Shown here: positions 44,248 to 54,860 of the stretch, piece after piece
Layout: each line of letters starts with the position of its first letter
Numbering within the stretch: the stretch's first letter is position 1
Assembly: GCA_023515795.1 (NCBI GenBank)
Contig: JALGPX010000024.1
Location: 1-64,000, forward strand
DNA: 64,000 nucleotides
From: Amoeboaphelidium occidentale
Taxonomy: Eukaryota; Aphelidiomycota; Aphelidea
Direction: 5' to 3'
The notes under the pieces: model-generated
Database searches by the model: none
Seen by the model: the letters and a program-made list of their open reading frames with translations, nothing else
Told to the model about the DNA's origin: nothing
Position numbers and translations under genes: made by a program

Positions 44248-44551
44248 ATTTAATAACTTTATTGTTGTTTCTGGGCAGTTAAGTCTGGAACGAGGCGCAT
44301 TTTCTTTATTCCATTTCTTTCACGTAGGCGCGATTTAAGAGATATGCTCAATAGGTCGCGAGATTAAATACCGTGCCGAAACAACACTTGAAGATCAAGA
44401 GGCTAAATATAATGTTCACCTCGTGGCCAAAGAATAAATCAACATCACTCCATAAATCCACGAACTCATCCATGCGTCGTTCTAAACACCCGTAACAAAT
44501 CTTTTGTGTGAATCGAATCTTGTCAAACGGCGAGTTGAGACATATAGCAAA
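44248..44551. promoter_or_regulatory. Intergenic region upstream of PCCA
   Basis: 304 bases between golgin stop and PCCA start on the same strand. It should hold the golgin 3' end and the PCCA promoter. No gene, tRNA fold or clear motif was seen. Confidence 0.4.
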
Positions 44552-46841
44552 ATGGTCCTTTTAAACTTTGGACTTCTGCATAAATTGCATTCACAGAAAA
44601 GTTTCGCTTTAAAATTACTCTCGGGCTCAAGCAGGAGATATTACTACAAGTATAATTTATCTCTGTTCGAAGGATATGAAAAGGTTCATGCTTTCCGTAG
44701 CGTCCTAACTTTCCTCCGTAGCCATTTTCAAAGATATTGATTGCGAACAGAGGGGAAATCGCTTGCAGAGTCATTCGAACTTGCAGGAGACTCGACATTA
44801 AAACAGTGGCAATTTACTCTGATGCGGATTCACATGCGCAACATGTTCGTTTAGCTGACGAGGCGTACAATGTTGGTCCTGCTACTTCAAGTCAGAGTTA
44901 CTTGAATATTGAGAGGATTGTACAAGTTGCAAAGGAAGCAGGCGTTGATGCTGTTCATCCGGGTAAATTATGTGTGGGATTGTTGACTTTTAATTGCTTC
45001 AGGTTACGGTTTCCTATCTGAGAACTCTAAATTTGTCCACGCACTAAATGAAGCTGGAATAGCTTTTATTGGCCCTTCGGAAAAGAGTATGGAAGTTATG
45101 GGAGACAAGATTACTAGTAAAAGAATAGCAAAGGACGCTGGAGTTTCTACCATTCCTGGATTCGATGGTCCTGCTAAGGATTTAGATCACGCTCTGGAAA
45201 TCGCAAACAAGATAGGATATCCTGTCATGTTAAAAGCTAGCCATGGTGGTGGAGGCAAAGGTATGCGTGTCTGTTGGACCGATAAAGAGGCGAGGGAAAA
45301 TTACAAACTTGCCAAAAGTGAAGCAAAGTCAAGTTTTGGTAATGATGAGTTACTTGTTGAAAAATTCATTGACCAACCCAGGCATATTGAAATTCAGATT
45401 ATTGGTGATCAGCATGGTAACACTTTTTACTTGCCAGAAAGAGAATGTTCTATTCAAAGACGTAATCAGAAAGTTATTGAAGAAGCACCTTCGGTACATT
45501 TAGATCAAAAAACAAGAGAAGCTATGGGTAAACAAGCTGTTCAGTTAGCAAAGAAGGTTGGATACTTTTCGGCAGGAACTGTAGAATTCTTGGTTGATCC
45601 AAAAAGAAACTTCTACTTTTTGGAAATGAATACTCGCCTACAAGTTGAGCATCCTATAACTGAGCTTATCACTGAAATTGATTTGGTTGAATGTATGTTG
45701 CGAGTCGCTGCCAAGCAAAAGCTTCCTTTCAAACAGGAAGACATAAAAATGAAAGGTTGGGCAATTGAGTCTAGAGTGTACGCAGAAGATCCAACAAAAT
45801 ATTTGCCGTCAATCGGAACATTGACTACTTATATTGAACCAAAAACAAGTGAAACAGTGAGATGTGATTCTGGCGTAGTTGAGGGAAGTGAAATCTCGGT
45901 TTATTATGATCCAATGATTTGCAAGTTGTGCACTTATGGACAGGATAGAGCTGAGGCGCTCAAACACATGGAAGTCGCACTTGACCAATATGTTATTCAA
46001 GGTTTGATTTGGGTTTTTTGAATTTAATTGTTTAGGATTGACTCACAATATTCCGTTGTTACGAGAAGTTATTCATCATCCAAGATTTGTGGAGGGAAGA
46101 TTGTCAACCAAGTTTTTGGCAGAAGAATTTCCAAAGGGATTTGAAGGACACCAGTTGAGTACAGAAGAGCACAAGACTTTACTGGCCTTGGCTTCATGGA
46201 TGTACTGCTTTAGAGACGTGAGAAACAGATCGTGGGTAAATAGGAGCTCAGAAGATCAGCCAGATTTACCATTCGAATGGAAACTTCATCTCGGAATTAA
46301 AGGCCAGCATGGACAACAGATAGAAAGCTCTCCTGTTGCTGTGAAATTACTTCAAAGCGGAGACTTGCAGACTGAGTTCGCAGATAAATCCAAGAATGTT
46401 GTTTCTGGAAATTGGGCCGTGGAGTCTTCTCTGATGAAGGGGGTTGTTGATGGTAAAGAGCATTTTATTCAGTACTTGGATCGATTGCCTTTAGGTTTCA
46501 GAGTGTCATTCTTGGGAACCAAGTATGATATTCAGGCATTAACTGAAACTCAAAACGACCTTGTTAAGTACATGAAAGAGAAGCCAAAACTAGATCTATC
46601 CAATAGCGTTTTGTCACCTATGCCTGGTGTGGTTGTATCTCTGGCTGTGAAAGAGGGTGACATCATAACAGAAGGTGCGGAAGTCTGTGTCGTAGAGGCC
46701 ATGAAAATGCAGAACGTCTTGAGATCACATCAAGCTGGTAAGGTGAAGTCTATCCGTGTTAAAGAAAATCAATCTGTACAAGCTAATGATATACTGGTTG
46801 AAATCGAAGAGGTTGAAGTACAGACAGGGCCAAAGAAATAA
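44552..46841 (+). CDS. PCCA: Propionyl-CoA carboxylase alpha subunit (biotin-carrying)
   Basis: Four exons, 44552-44683, 44722-44962, 45003-46001 and 46036-46841, introns 38, 40 and 34 nt, 725 residues (human 728). Mitochondrial presequence with many Lys/Arg/Ser ([18 protein letters not shown]). Biotin carboxylase: [19 protein letters not shown], the ATP-grasp loop [30 protein letters not shown] and [14 protein letters not shown]. The middle ([18 protein letters not shown]) matches the PCC-specific BT region. The biotinyl domain near the end has [13 protein letters not shown], with Lys as biotin site. The first junction turns a frame ending in a stop into [13 protein letters not shown], which supports the model. 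Confidence 0.96.
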
Positions 46842-46873
46842 ATATCAAGCGAAAAGGGAATATCACGTCTATT

Positions 46874-48827
46874 TTACGGGAAAATCGAATCCTTTTTAGG
46901 GACATTTGGTGTCTGTACGCTAAAAGACGATCCAGGTCTTGAACCCAATGTTGTAGCAACAAGAGATGATGCGCCACTGGTTCTTGGAGACCTTCCGATC
47001 ATCTGGTTATTTTGAGCAGTATAAATCGGATTTAGCTGAGGGCTAGCTTGACCTTGATATGTTTGATACATTGGACCTGCCATCATTTGTGGCTGATTTG
47101 CCGTGTATCCATAAGGACTTAACTGCGGTGTCTGATATAATGAAGAAACTCCTGCAAAACCGAGAGATGTACTGCCATTAGACTGAATTGATGATACGCT
47201 AATTCTGCCTCTTGACGTTTGAGCTTGTAGAGGATTCATTGGATCTCCAAATTGATTGAACTGAAAACCAGATGTCCCTGTTGCCATTCTTTGCGATGGA
47301 CCACTTGAAACAGATGAAGACCTGGACTGTACTTCTACCCGCGGAGGCTCTGAAAAGGCTTCAAACAATTCAGCAGCAGATGAGCCCATAATACTGTTGG
47401 TCTGAGAAGGTGCAGGAGGATTCAAAGAAATCAAATTGGACGGAGAGCTAGGTATTTGATTAGTCGTGGAACTTTGGTTTGTAGCTGTAATACCAAATGC
47501 GTCATCAAAAGGGGCTGAAGGCTGTATTTCAATAACTGGAGCAGTACTTGTAGCAAACGGGTCAACATCATTTGAAGGGAATGCCTTCAGAGTATCAAAC
47601 ACGTTTTGCTGAGAATTGGCTCCACTGCTAGTTACTGAAAAAACGTCGGCAGAGTTCGCTGAAGGAGTTGCAGAGTGGCCCTTTTGAATTCTTCCACGTC
47701 GTTGTGCTACAGGTGGCGATAATTTCAGGCCTTGAGATGGTGCTGCATTTGTTGGTGCAAATAATGGGACGCTATCCTGATCGTCTTCTTCCTTAGCTTC
47801 CATTCTCTCCATTTCTTGATACTTGTTTTGTATTCCTTCCGGAATTGGTTCCCCTTTTAATTGGCATACCCGCTCGAGAACTCTATAGATATTTGGTCTG
47901 CAGGAAGGCTCTTCGGAAAGAAGCCAATCTATAAAGCTCCTAATGCCTTCAGACACTCTTATATTCTGTGGATGAACATATGAGTGATTAAGAATAGCCA
48001 TCTTTCCGTCTGCTTCAAATGGAGTCACAAAGTAGCACAGCTTATACAAAAATACGCCTACAGATTTCAGCTATCATAGACCGTTATGTTACCCATGGCC
48101 CAGACATCTGTCTTTTCAGTAAGTCCCCGCTTCCGGTATAAGTCAAGCATTTCAGGCGCTCGATAAGCTAAAGTTGTTTGTCTCTCTAGCTCATCTTCAA
48201 GAGCTGATATCTCAGAAGAACTCAATGTAGTCCTTGGTGGAATAATCCTTGTAGTGCATGATCCAAAGTCACATAGCTTAAATATAGGCTCTCGACCATT
48301 TTGGCATATCAGTATGTTTTCTACTTTGATATCTCTGTGCACAATCGGCGGCTGGAGATAGTGTAGATAAAGAACAGCTTCTGTTGTCTCTTTCATGATC
48401 TTTAGTACTTCTTGTTCAGAGAACTTGGTCTGCATTTTACTATTCATTGCCTGAACCAGAGAGTAAGGACAATATTCCATCGCAATGAATATCTCTTTCC
48501 CCGTTAGATTAGAATCAAAGTACTGAACAATGTTCTTGTGCTTCAATGTCTTCATGATCTCCACCTCTGATAGCAAGGCTCGTTGTATTTTTGCATCAGG
48601 TGGCATGACAATATGTTTAATCGCTACTTGTACTCCATCTGGAACTCTTCTAGATAAGTATACTCTTGCGAAGCCGCCTATTCAAGATGTTAACATTGAT
48701 TTCGAGATCTGCGCATACCCTCAGCGATCTGCTTTTCTATTTGATAAAGTCCACTACCAACCCTCAAAGGAGGATTGCTGTTATTATTGCCGTTATTACT
48801 GGTTGGCTTTTGGAACACTGAATCCAT
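46874..48827 (-). CDS. Ark1/Prk1/AAK1-type (NAK family) protein kinase
   Basis: Three exons, 48719-48827, 48093-48677 and 46874-48057, introns 41 and 35 nt, 625 residues. Kinase domain at about 28-300: IAEGGFARVYL, VAIKH, HRDIKVENILI and CDFGSCT, whose Ser/Cys after DFG is typical of NAK kinases, with TLAYRAPEMLDLY. These kinases phosphorylate endocytic adaptors (AP2 mu, Pan1, epsins) and control clathrin uptake. The C-terminal half is disordered, with NPF- and DPF-like stretches (DPFATST, FDDAFGI) that could bind EH-domain or adaptor proteins, plus a Gln/Tyr/Pro-rich end. Confidence 0.92.
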
Positions 48828-48918
48828 GTACTGAATGTTGAAACAAGGCGACTAGCCGATTGATACCGCTCAAGTCGTAACACATTTAGGCCCAATTTTT
48901 CAGTAGGATGATTAACAT

Positions 48919-49435
48919 CTATTCATTAATTAAAGAACCAACTTTAGTGTATTTAAAATTTAGTTTTGCTTTCCATTCTGCAAGCGATTCCGATTCCGCG
49001 GTTGAAAGATGATGCACTTCCCTGGGATCTAAGGAAAACACACTCTCATCAAAAGAATCTTTAGCAAACGCCATAGTGCAGTCCTTTCCAGCAAATATGT
49101 GATATGGTCCGTCTAAAGAGTTAGTCAGTTAGTCTTGTAATTGAACCTTTTCCGTAAAAATTCCTTCCCTTGGAGACGTCATAGATAGCTCCATCCACTC
49201 CTATCAGAATGGGCTTGTATATATCAATCCCGTTGTAATCTGCTAGCTGCTGCCTAGTTAGCAATTTTTCAACCGGAACTTCAGAGGTTTCAAAGCCTTT
49301 GCGACTAACAAAGACCTCTGGGTTATCTGGAAAGAAGGTATCTTTAAACAATTTTCCAATAATATACACTATTCCGATGGCAAGAAATGTATTCACGCTC
49401 GTATTCAGGGCAGAGTCTAGTATTTCTTCAATCAT
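48919..49435 (-). CDS. DAP1: Dap1/PGRMC-like heme-binding protein
   Basis: Two exons, 49147-49435 and 48919-49112, with a 34-nt intron, 160 residues. An N-terminal membrane anchor (FLAIGIVYIIG) is followed by a cytochrome b5-like MAPR domain: LTRQQLADYNG, PILIGVDGAIYDVSKGRNFYG and, after the junction, DGPYHIFAGKDCTMAFA. The Tyr of NFYG matches a heme ligand of the family. Dap1/PGRMC1 support cytochrome P450 enzymes such as Erg11 in the ER, and so sterol synthesis. Starts 29 bases from the divergent XPD gene. Confidence 0.92.
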
Positions 49436-49464
49436 TTTTGGTTAATCATTTCACCGCTGAGCAA

Positions 49465-51781
49465 ATGAAGTTTAAAATTGACGACTTAGAGGTCCTATTC
49501 CCATATGATTACATTTACCCGGAACAATACGATTATATGGTTTACTTGAAGAGGCTCTTGGATTCGGGCGTAATTTCGACAAATTTAAGTTTTAATGGTT
49601 TGTCAGGGACATGGCGTATTGGAAATGCCGTCTGGTACCGGGAAGACGATAACACTCTTATCTTTAATTGTTGCATATCAGCAGTCGAGTGTCAATAACC
49701 GGTCAAGGCAGCTGATATATTGTTCCAGAACGGTTCAAGAAATCGAGAAAGCGTTAGCAGAGTTACAGCGACTTATTGAATATCGCGAGCAAGTGTTGCA
49801 GAAGAAGGAAGAATTCATAGCTCTTGGCTTAGCTTCAAGAAAGAATCTTTGTATTAATCCAGATGTTAATTATGAACGCAATGGTGCCATTCTAGACGCT
49901 AAATGCATGAGTTTGACAGCGTCTTGGATAAGAGAAACATCAGGAGACGCAGGCGGTGGAGGCAATGAGCCACGAAAGACTTGTGCATTCTATGAAACAT
50001 TAGTTCATTCTCCTGAAATGTCTCAACTGGCTCCCGGAGTTTATACCATACAAGACCTGAAGGAGTTTGGGGAACAGCAAGGGCTGTGTCCGTATTTCTT
50101 AGCTCGAAGGACTATTAAAGTAGCAAACGTTGTGATTTATTCTTTTCATTATTTGTTGGATCCCAAAGTCGCTCAGCTAGTCTCAAAAGAAGTTCGCAAA
50201 GATTCCATTGTGGTGTTTGATGAGGCGCATAACATTGATAACGTTTGCATAGAATCCATGTCCATAGATTTGAACAGAAACATACTAGAGTCTAGCTTGA
50301 ATGGGCTAAACGCATTATCAGATCGTATTCAAAGATTAAAAGAAACCAATAAGCAGAAATTGGAGAATGAATATAAGCAATTAGTGAAAGGCTTGCTTGA
50401 CTCAAGACAAAACAGAGAATCCGATTTAATCATGGCTAATCCTGTTCTTCCTGATGATCTATTGAAGGAATCTGTACCCGGTAATATTAGAAAGGCAGAG
50501 CATTTTGTTGCATTCTTGAAGCGATTTATCGAATACTTGAAGATCAAACTTAAGAGCCGGCATGTTTACAGTGAGACATGTTTATCTTTTATGTTAGGTT
50601 TAAAGGATTCCACTTATATTGAACAAAAAGCATTACGATTTACGTTTGAACGATTATCATCTTTAGTGAGGACGCTTGAAATTACAAACCTGAGTGACTT
50701 CACTCATTTATTGAAGGTTGCTAACTTTGCAACAATTATAAGTAACTATCTGGAAGGATTCTTGTTGATTATGGAGCCGTTTGATTCCATTACGAGCACT
50801 GTCTTTAATCCAACATTGCATTTGACATGCTTAGATGCTTCCATAGCTATAAAACCGATCTTTGAAAGGTTCAAATCGGTCGTCATAACATCAGGAACCT
50901 TGTCACCGTTGGAAATGTATCCGAGAATTCTTCAATTTAATCCAGCGATTTTGCAGTCGTTAGATATCTCATTCACGCGGAATAACTGTTTCTCTCCTTT
51001 GATTATAACAAGAGGCTCTGATCAGGTAGCTATAACAAGTAAATTTGAACTACGAAATGATCCTGCTGTTGTCAGGAACTACGGAAATATTCTTATCGAA
51101 TTATGCAAAATTATACCAGATGGAATTGTTGCATTCTTTCCTTCTTATATCTATATGGAATCCATTGTCGCATTATGGCAAGAAATGCATATCCTTGACA
51201 AGGTCTTAAAACACAAGGTTATCTTTGTGGAAACTCCTGATGCTGTTGAAACATCTTACGCTCTTGAGAACTACAGAAAAACTTGCGATTCAGGAAGAGG
51301 CGCGATCCTTTTGAGCGTTGCTAGAGGAAAAGTCGCTGAGGGAATCGACTTTGATAACAATTATGGCCGAGCTGTCGTGATGATCGGAATTCCTTATCAG
51401 TATACGGAAAGTAGAATTTTAAAAGCAAGACTCGAGTATTTGAGGCACAATTTTCAGATCAACGAGAATGACTTTCTAACTTTTGATGCCATGAGACAGG
51501 CTGCTCAATGTGTTGGAAGAGTCATTCGCGGTAAAACAGATTATGGACTAATGGTTTTCGCCGATAAGCGTTTTAATAGGCAAGACAAAAGAGGCAAACT
51601 CCCTAAATGGATCGGTTCTAGTATTAGTGAAGTGAATTCGAACTTATCGCTCGACGTCGCACTGGGCCAGACAAAGAAGTTCTTGCGTGAAATGGCGCAG
51701 CCATACGATTTAAGAGAAAAGATAGGGGTATCGCTGTTAAGAGAAGAAGATTTGGTAAACAGGAGTCGTAACCTTGCGTAA
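49465..51781 (+). CDS. RAD3: TFIIH DNA helicase XPD/Rad3
   Basis: Two exons, 49465-49569 and 49607-51781, with a 37-nt intron, 759 residues (human XPD 760). 5'-3' helicase for nucleotide excision repair and a structural part of TFIIH. N-terminus MKFKIDDLEVLFPYDYIYPEQ; Walker A MPSGTGKTITLL; four iron-sulfur Cys in NLCINP, AKCMSL, KTCAFYE and GLCPYF; DEAH in VVFDEAHNID; later VITSGTLSPLEMYP, SVARGKVAEGIDF and QAAQCVGRVIRGK (motifs V-VI). Complete with no missing motif. The GSGT-like P-loop lies directly after the splice junction. Confidence 0.97.
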
Positions 51782-51822
51782 GGAATAAACCAGAACTTTA
51801 GATTTTTGATTCTGTTTCAAAA

Positions 51823-52707
51823 ATGCTCGGATCAGCTTCTAACTCTTTGGCTGCTTCTTTCGATAGCTTAAACATTAAGGACAGTGCAGACTTTGGACTG
51901 AAAACTCCTTCAAAAGAAGTATTGGAGGAGAATAAGACCCCTGCCTCTTACAACAGCTCAGAATCGCCTGAATTCGTCTCTCCTACAAGAAATGTAAGGC
52001 AAAACGCAAAAAGGGTTAGTATGACAAAGATTAACTCTATTCCTGGTTTACCTTCAATAAGGAAGTCAGATTATAATCCCGTTGCTCAAGAACAGTTGGG
52101 CTTGTCAGGTCAAATGGAACACGACAATGATGAAACAGCCTTGACAATACAGCACCCTCAAGAATGGAATGCTTCCGTATCTAAAAAGGCTGAAACTTCA
52201 TTTGCCCACAGATGCCCATGGACGCCTGATCTTAGAATGAGGTATTTCTTAATGGAAACTTCAGCTGACCTCGCTTGTTCATAGAAAGTCTCCGGCTAAT
52301 GGCATAGGGAACAATGATGCTAGATTTCAGAGTACAGCGTCACCAAGAACACCATTCGTTTCTCAGGCAAATGTCAAGAGAATGAAGCAGGTGTCTCAGC
52401 TGAGCAGAGCACACGTAACTTTTACTTGATCAGAGTTGAAACCATTTAGATAATTACTCCTGCTGCTCCCGTTTTTAATCCATCTGATGATAATGAAAAT
52501 CCAAGTTTTGCAAAGCCCAAAGATAAACCAAAGACTTGCACTATTGATGGCTTAAAAGCTGAAGTAGCGGCGTTGACCAAAAAGCTATCGGAAGAAACAA
52601 AAGCGAAGAACGCGCTGGAAGAGAAGTACCAAAATGAAGTTAAAAAGAGACTTAAGCTCGAAATGGAGTTGAAACTGTTAAAGAAGGAACAAAAACTGAT
52701 GCACTAA
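51823..52707 (+). CDS. Unrecognised TP/SP-rich protein with C-terminal coiled coil
   Basis: Three exons, 51823-52241, 52285-52414 and 52450-52707, introns 43 and 35 nt, 268 residues. The first part is disordered, with several proline-directed sites (LKTPSK, FVSPTR, STASPRTPF, IITPAAP), as in substrates of cyclin-dependent kinases. A short ordered-looking stretch includes HPQEWN and HRCPWTPDLRMR. The last 50 residues form a coiled coil (LKAEVAALTKKLSEETKAK). I recognise no family; a cell-cycle or cytoskeletal adaptor is only a guess. Convergent with eIF2B-alpha, 13 bases between stops. Confidence 0.7.
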
Positions 52708-52720
52708 ATATATTTTCCAT

Positions 52721-53647
52721 TCAGTAGTATAACTTGATCAACTCGTCACTGACACCAGACGGAGTGAGCACACCGAGATCCGTCCATAGAAGCGTGATAT
52801 ATTGTGGAGGCGTGTAATCAATATCGCTAAACTTGTCTTTGTGTTCCACATTCTCATCATGACGCCTTACATACGGCAAATCATACTGATTAAGAGGATA
52901 TAACCGAACGAATTTAAACGATTCAGCTGCGCAATACAAAGGAATCCGAGCTGCCTTTGCTATCATCGCTATTTGATATGTTCCAACAGAATTTATCAAC
53001 CCTCCATTCTCAACTATCCCTTCCGCGCCAACCAAGACCATGTTAATTCTCTCAATATTGTAGCCAACAGCAGAATCCAGTATAAGTTCGCATGGTACTC
53101 CAAGTTTCTTTAATGCCTCATGAACACGAAGCCCACCCATAGAAGGGCGTGACTCTGTGCAGAATACTCTAAAACGCTTGTTCTGTTTGGCTGCACACTC
53201 TAAAATCCCCATAACAACACGCGAATATGAGTGCACCAGAATGACCGAGCCATCTCTTATGAAATCCTGTGAGTATTTGACAATCTTCTGTTTCTGAGTT
53301 GATGCTTTTTGCACAACCATGTTGCCAGACTTCAATAGAATTTCCTTACAAGTCTCGAACTCTGCTTCATGACTGGAAACTGTAAGAAATCTTAGGAACA
53401 AATCGCAGCCTGCCATCACGGATATCGGATGCTCTGATGTGCTCTTTAGAACTTCGCTAGCTTCTTTTATGGTCTGCATAAACTCCGACATCGTCGTTGC
53501 CTTTGAATGCCTAATGACTTCTAGCAAAGCCTGAATTGCAGCGACTGGCGCAGACAATTCCGGATTTAATTTCATGATATTGTGGAACGCCTTTTCTATG
53601 TCCGATGCGCTGAAAGCATTCGAAGTACTTACGAGTGATGATTGCAT
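52721..53647 (-). CDS. GCN3: Translation initiation factor eIF2B alpha subunit (Gcn3)
   Basis: 308 residues from MQSSLVSTSN (yeast Gcn3 305). A further in-frame ATG at 53713 would overlap the divergent deacetylase start, so the shorter form is preferred. Signature stretches: PELSAPVAAIQALLEVI, RDGSVILVHSYSRVV, RVFCTESRPSMGG, NMVLVGAEGIVENGGLINSVGTYQIA and ICAA-like LYCAAESFKF, then IDYTPPQYITLLWTDLGVLTPSGVSDELIKLYY. It is the regulatory subunit by which eIF2B senses phosphorylated eIF2, hence general control of translation under stress. Confidence 0.95.
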   Translation of the reverse strand: MQSSLVSTSNAFSASDIEKAFHNIMKLNPELSAPVAAIQALLEVIRHSKATTMSEFMQTIKEASEVLKSTSEHPISVMAGCDLFLRFLTVSSHEAEFETCKEILLKSGNMVVQKASTQKQKIVKYSQDFIRDGSVILVHSYSRVVMGILECAAKQNKRFRVFCTESRPSMGGLRVHEALKKLGVPCELILDSAVGYNIERINMVLVGAEGIVENGGLINSVGTYQIAMIAKAARIPLYCAAESFKFVRLYPLNQYDLPYVRRHDENVEHKDKFSDIDYTPPQYITLLWTDLGVLTPSGVSDELIKLYY

Positions 53648-53695
53648 TTCGAGATCCTCAGTTCGTGGTTTCGAAAAAAGAAATGATTGTTTCGA

Positions 53696-54376
53696 ATGAA
53701 GGGATTTTGGCATTTAAAAGTGATATACATTCTATTTGCTCGTGCGGCTTTATGCCAGCGTGTTTATGATCATTGTCTCAGGAATGGTGTTATAGCTCTT
53801 ACATTTGATGATGGTCCTTGGGTTTGGGACCAAAGAACGAAAAATATCATGGACGTTCTAGATAAGCACGGTATTCCTGCCACTTTCTTTGTCATTTGCA
53901 GCAATATTGCCAACGAAACAGTCGTGGATCTTTTGAAAGATATGGTCGCAAGAGGTCATGAGTTGGGGTTGCATGGCTTTGAACATAAATCCTTGAAAAC
54001 AATGTCTGAACCAGAGATCAGGCATTCAATGAGACTTTGTGATAATGTGCTGTTAAATTCTGTTGGTTTCATACCTAAACTATACAGAGCACCCTATGGC
54101 GAATGGACAGAAGAGGCTAAATTTGTATTAAGCTCATGGGGTAAAGCATTAATTCAGTGGTCTTTTGACTCAAGAGACTGGGAATCATTGGACTCAAACC
54201 AGATTTATCGCGCGGCAGAATCTCAAATGCTTGCATTCAAACCTGAAGAACACAATTGGATCTCACTGTTTCATGATCTGTATCAAGAAACGGCATCGTC
54301 ACTTGACCGAATTATAGCCTCTGCTTTAAGTTTGGGCTATTCGTTTGTGACGATTTCAGAATGCATACGCGAATGA
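53696..54376 (+). CDS. Polysaccharide (chitin-type) deacetylase
   Basis: 226 residues starting MKGFWHLKVIYILFARAALCQ, a signal peptide, so secreted or wall-bound. The NodB fold is complete: TFDDGP with catalytic and metal Asp, HGFEHKS with both metal His, RAPYGEW, SFDSRDWE and SLFHDLY with the second catalytic His. Such enzymes remove acetyl groups from chitin or chitooligosaccharides. There is no chitin-binding module or GPI-anchor tail, and the protein is short. It shares a compact divergent promoter with eIF2B-alpha (48 bases between chosen starts). Confidence 0.92.
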   Translation: MKGFWHLKVIYILFARAALCQRVYDHCLRNGVIALTFDDGPWVWDQRTKNIMDVLDKHGIPATFFVICSNIANETVVDLLKDMVARGHELGLHGFEHKSLKTMSEPEIRHSMRLCDNVLLNSVGFIPKLYRAPYGEWTEEAKFVLSSWGKALIQWSFDSRDWESLDSNQIYRAAESQMLAFKPEEHNWISLFHDLYQETASSLDRIIASALSLGYSFVTISECIRE

Positions 54377-54410
54377 TTCAAAATTCAAAATCTGCAGTGA
54401 TTTTTCCGGA

Positions 54411-54812
54411 ATGAAAGTTGATAAGAGGAATTTGAAGACTCGAAATAAAAGTATTTTGTTGAAGGGATTTCTAACGCGGTATTAGAAAAGCTAGAGGCCG
54501 TGGACAAAATGGTAAAAAGCATGGAGTCACTATTTGGTGGATCTTCAAAGATGGAGCAGGATATGAGTAGGTCTTAAATGTTTCTAAATATCTCAACTTT
54601 TAGATACTTCTAAGGGTGCTACAGACGCGGATACAGGGAAGAAGAATATCAAGAATGTTCTAAGGTTAGTTATGATCATAAATCATCCTAATCATTCTCC
54701 TCTCAGGACACAACCACGACAAGAAACCACGACAAAAGACAAACTTCAAGCGAAAATAGCGAAGGCCATGGAAAGAAGGAGGAAGCGAAAGGATGCTAAA
54801 CTTGAATACTGA
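54411..54812 (+). CDS. Tiny four-exon basic protein
   Basis: Exons 54411-54450, 54486-54566, 54604-54664 and 54707-54812, introns 35, 37 and 42 nt, 95 residues; each exon is too short to stand out. All three joins keep one frame and use GT..AG introns of the genome's usual size, which is the main support. The protein is basic with an amphipathic stretch KLEAVDKMVKSMESLFGG, a polar middle, and a very basic end (IAKAMERRRKRKDAKLEY), as in small nucleolar or ribosome-assembly factors. I recognise no family. Confidence 0.55.
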
Positions 54813-54860
54813 TCGCTTTTGAATCCTATAAATAGAATTGTTTCGTTTGTGAAAACAGAT

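Noticed and set aside
44248-44551. tRNA gene upstream of PCCA
   Set aside because: No TTC-arm or cloverleaf could be drawn; only short chance stems occur.
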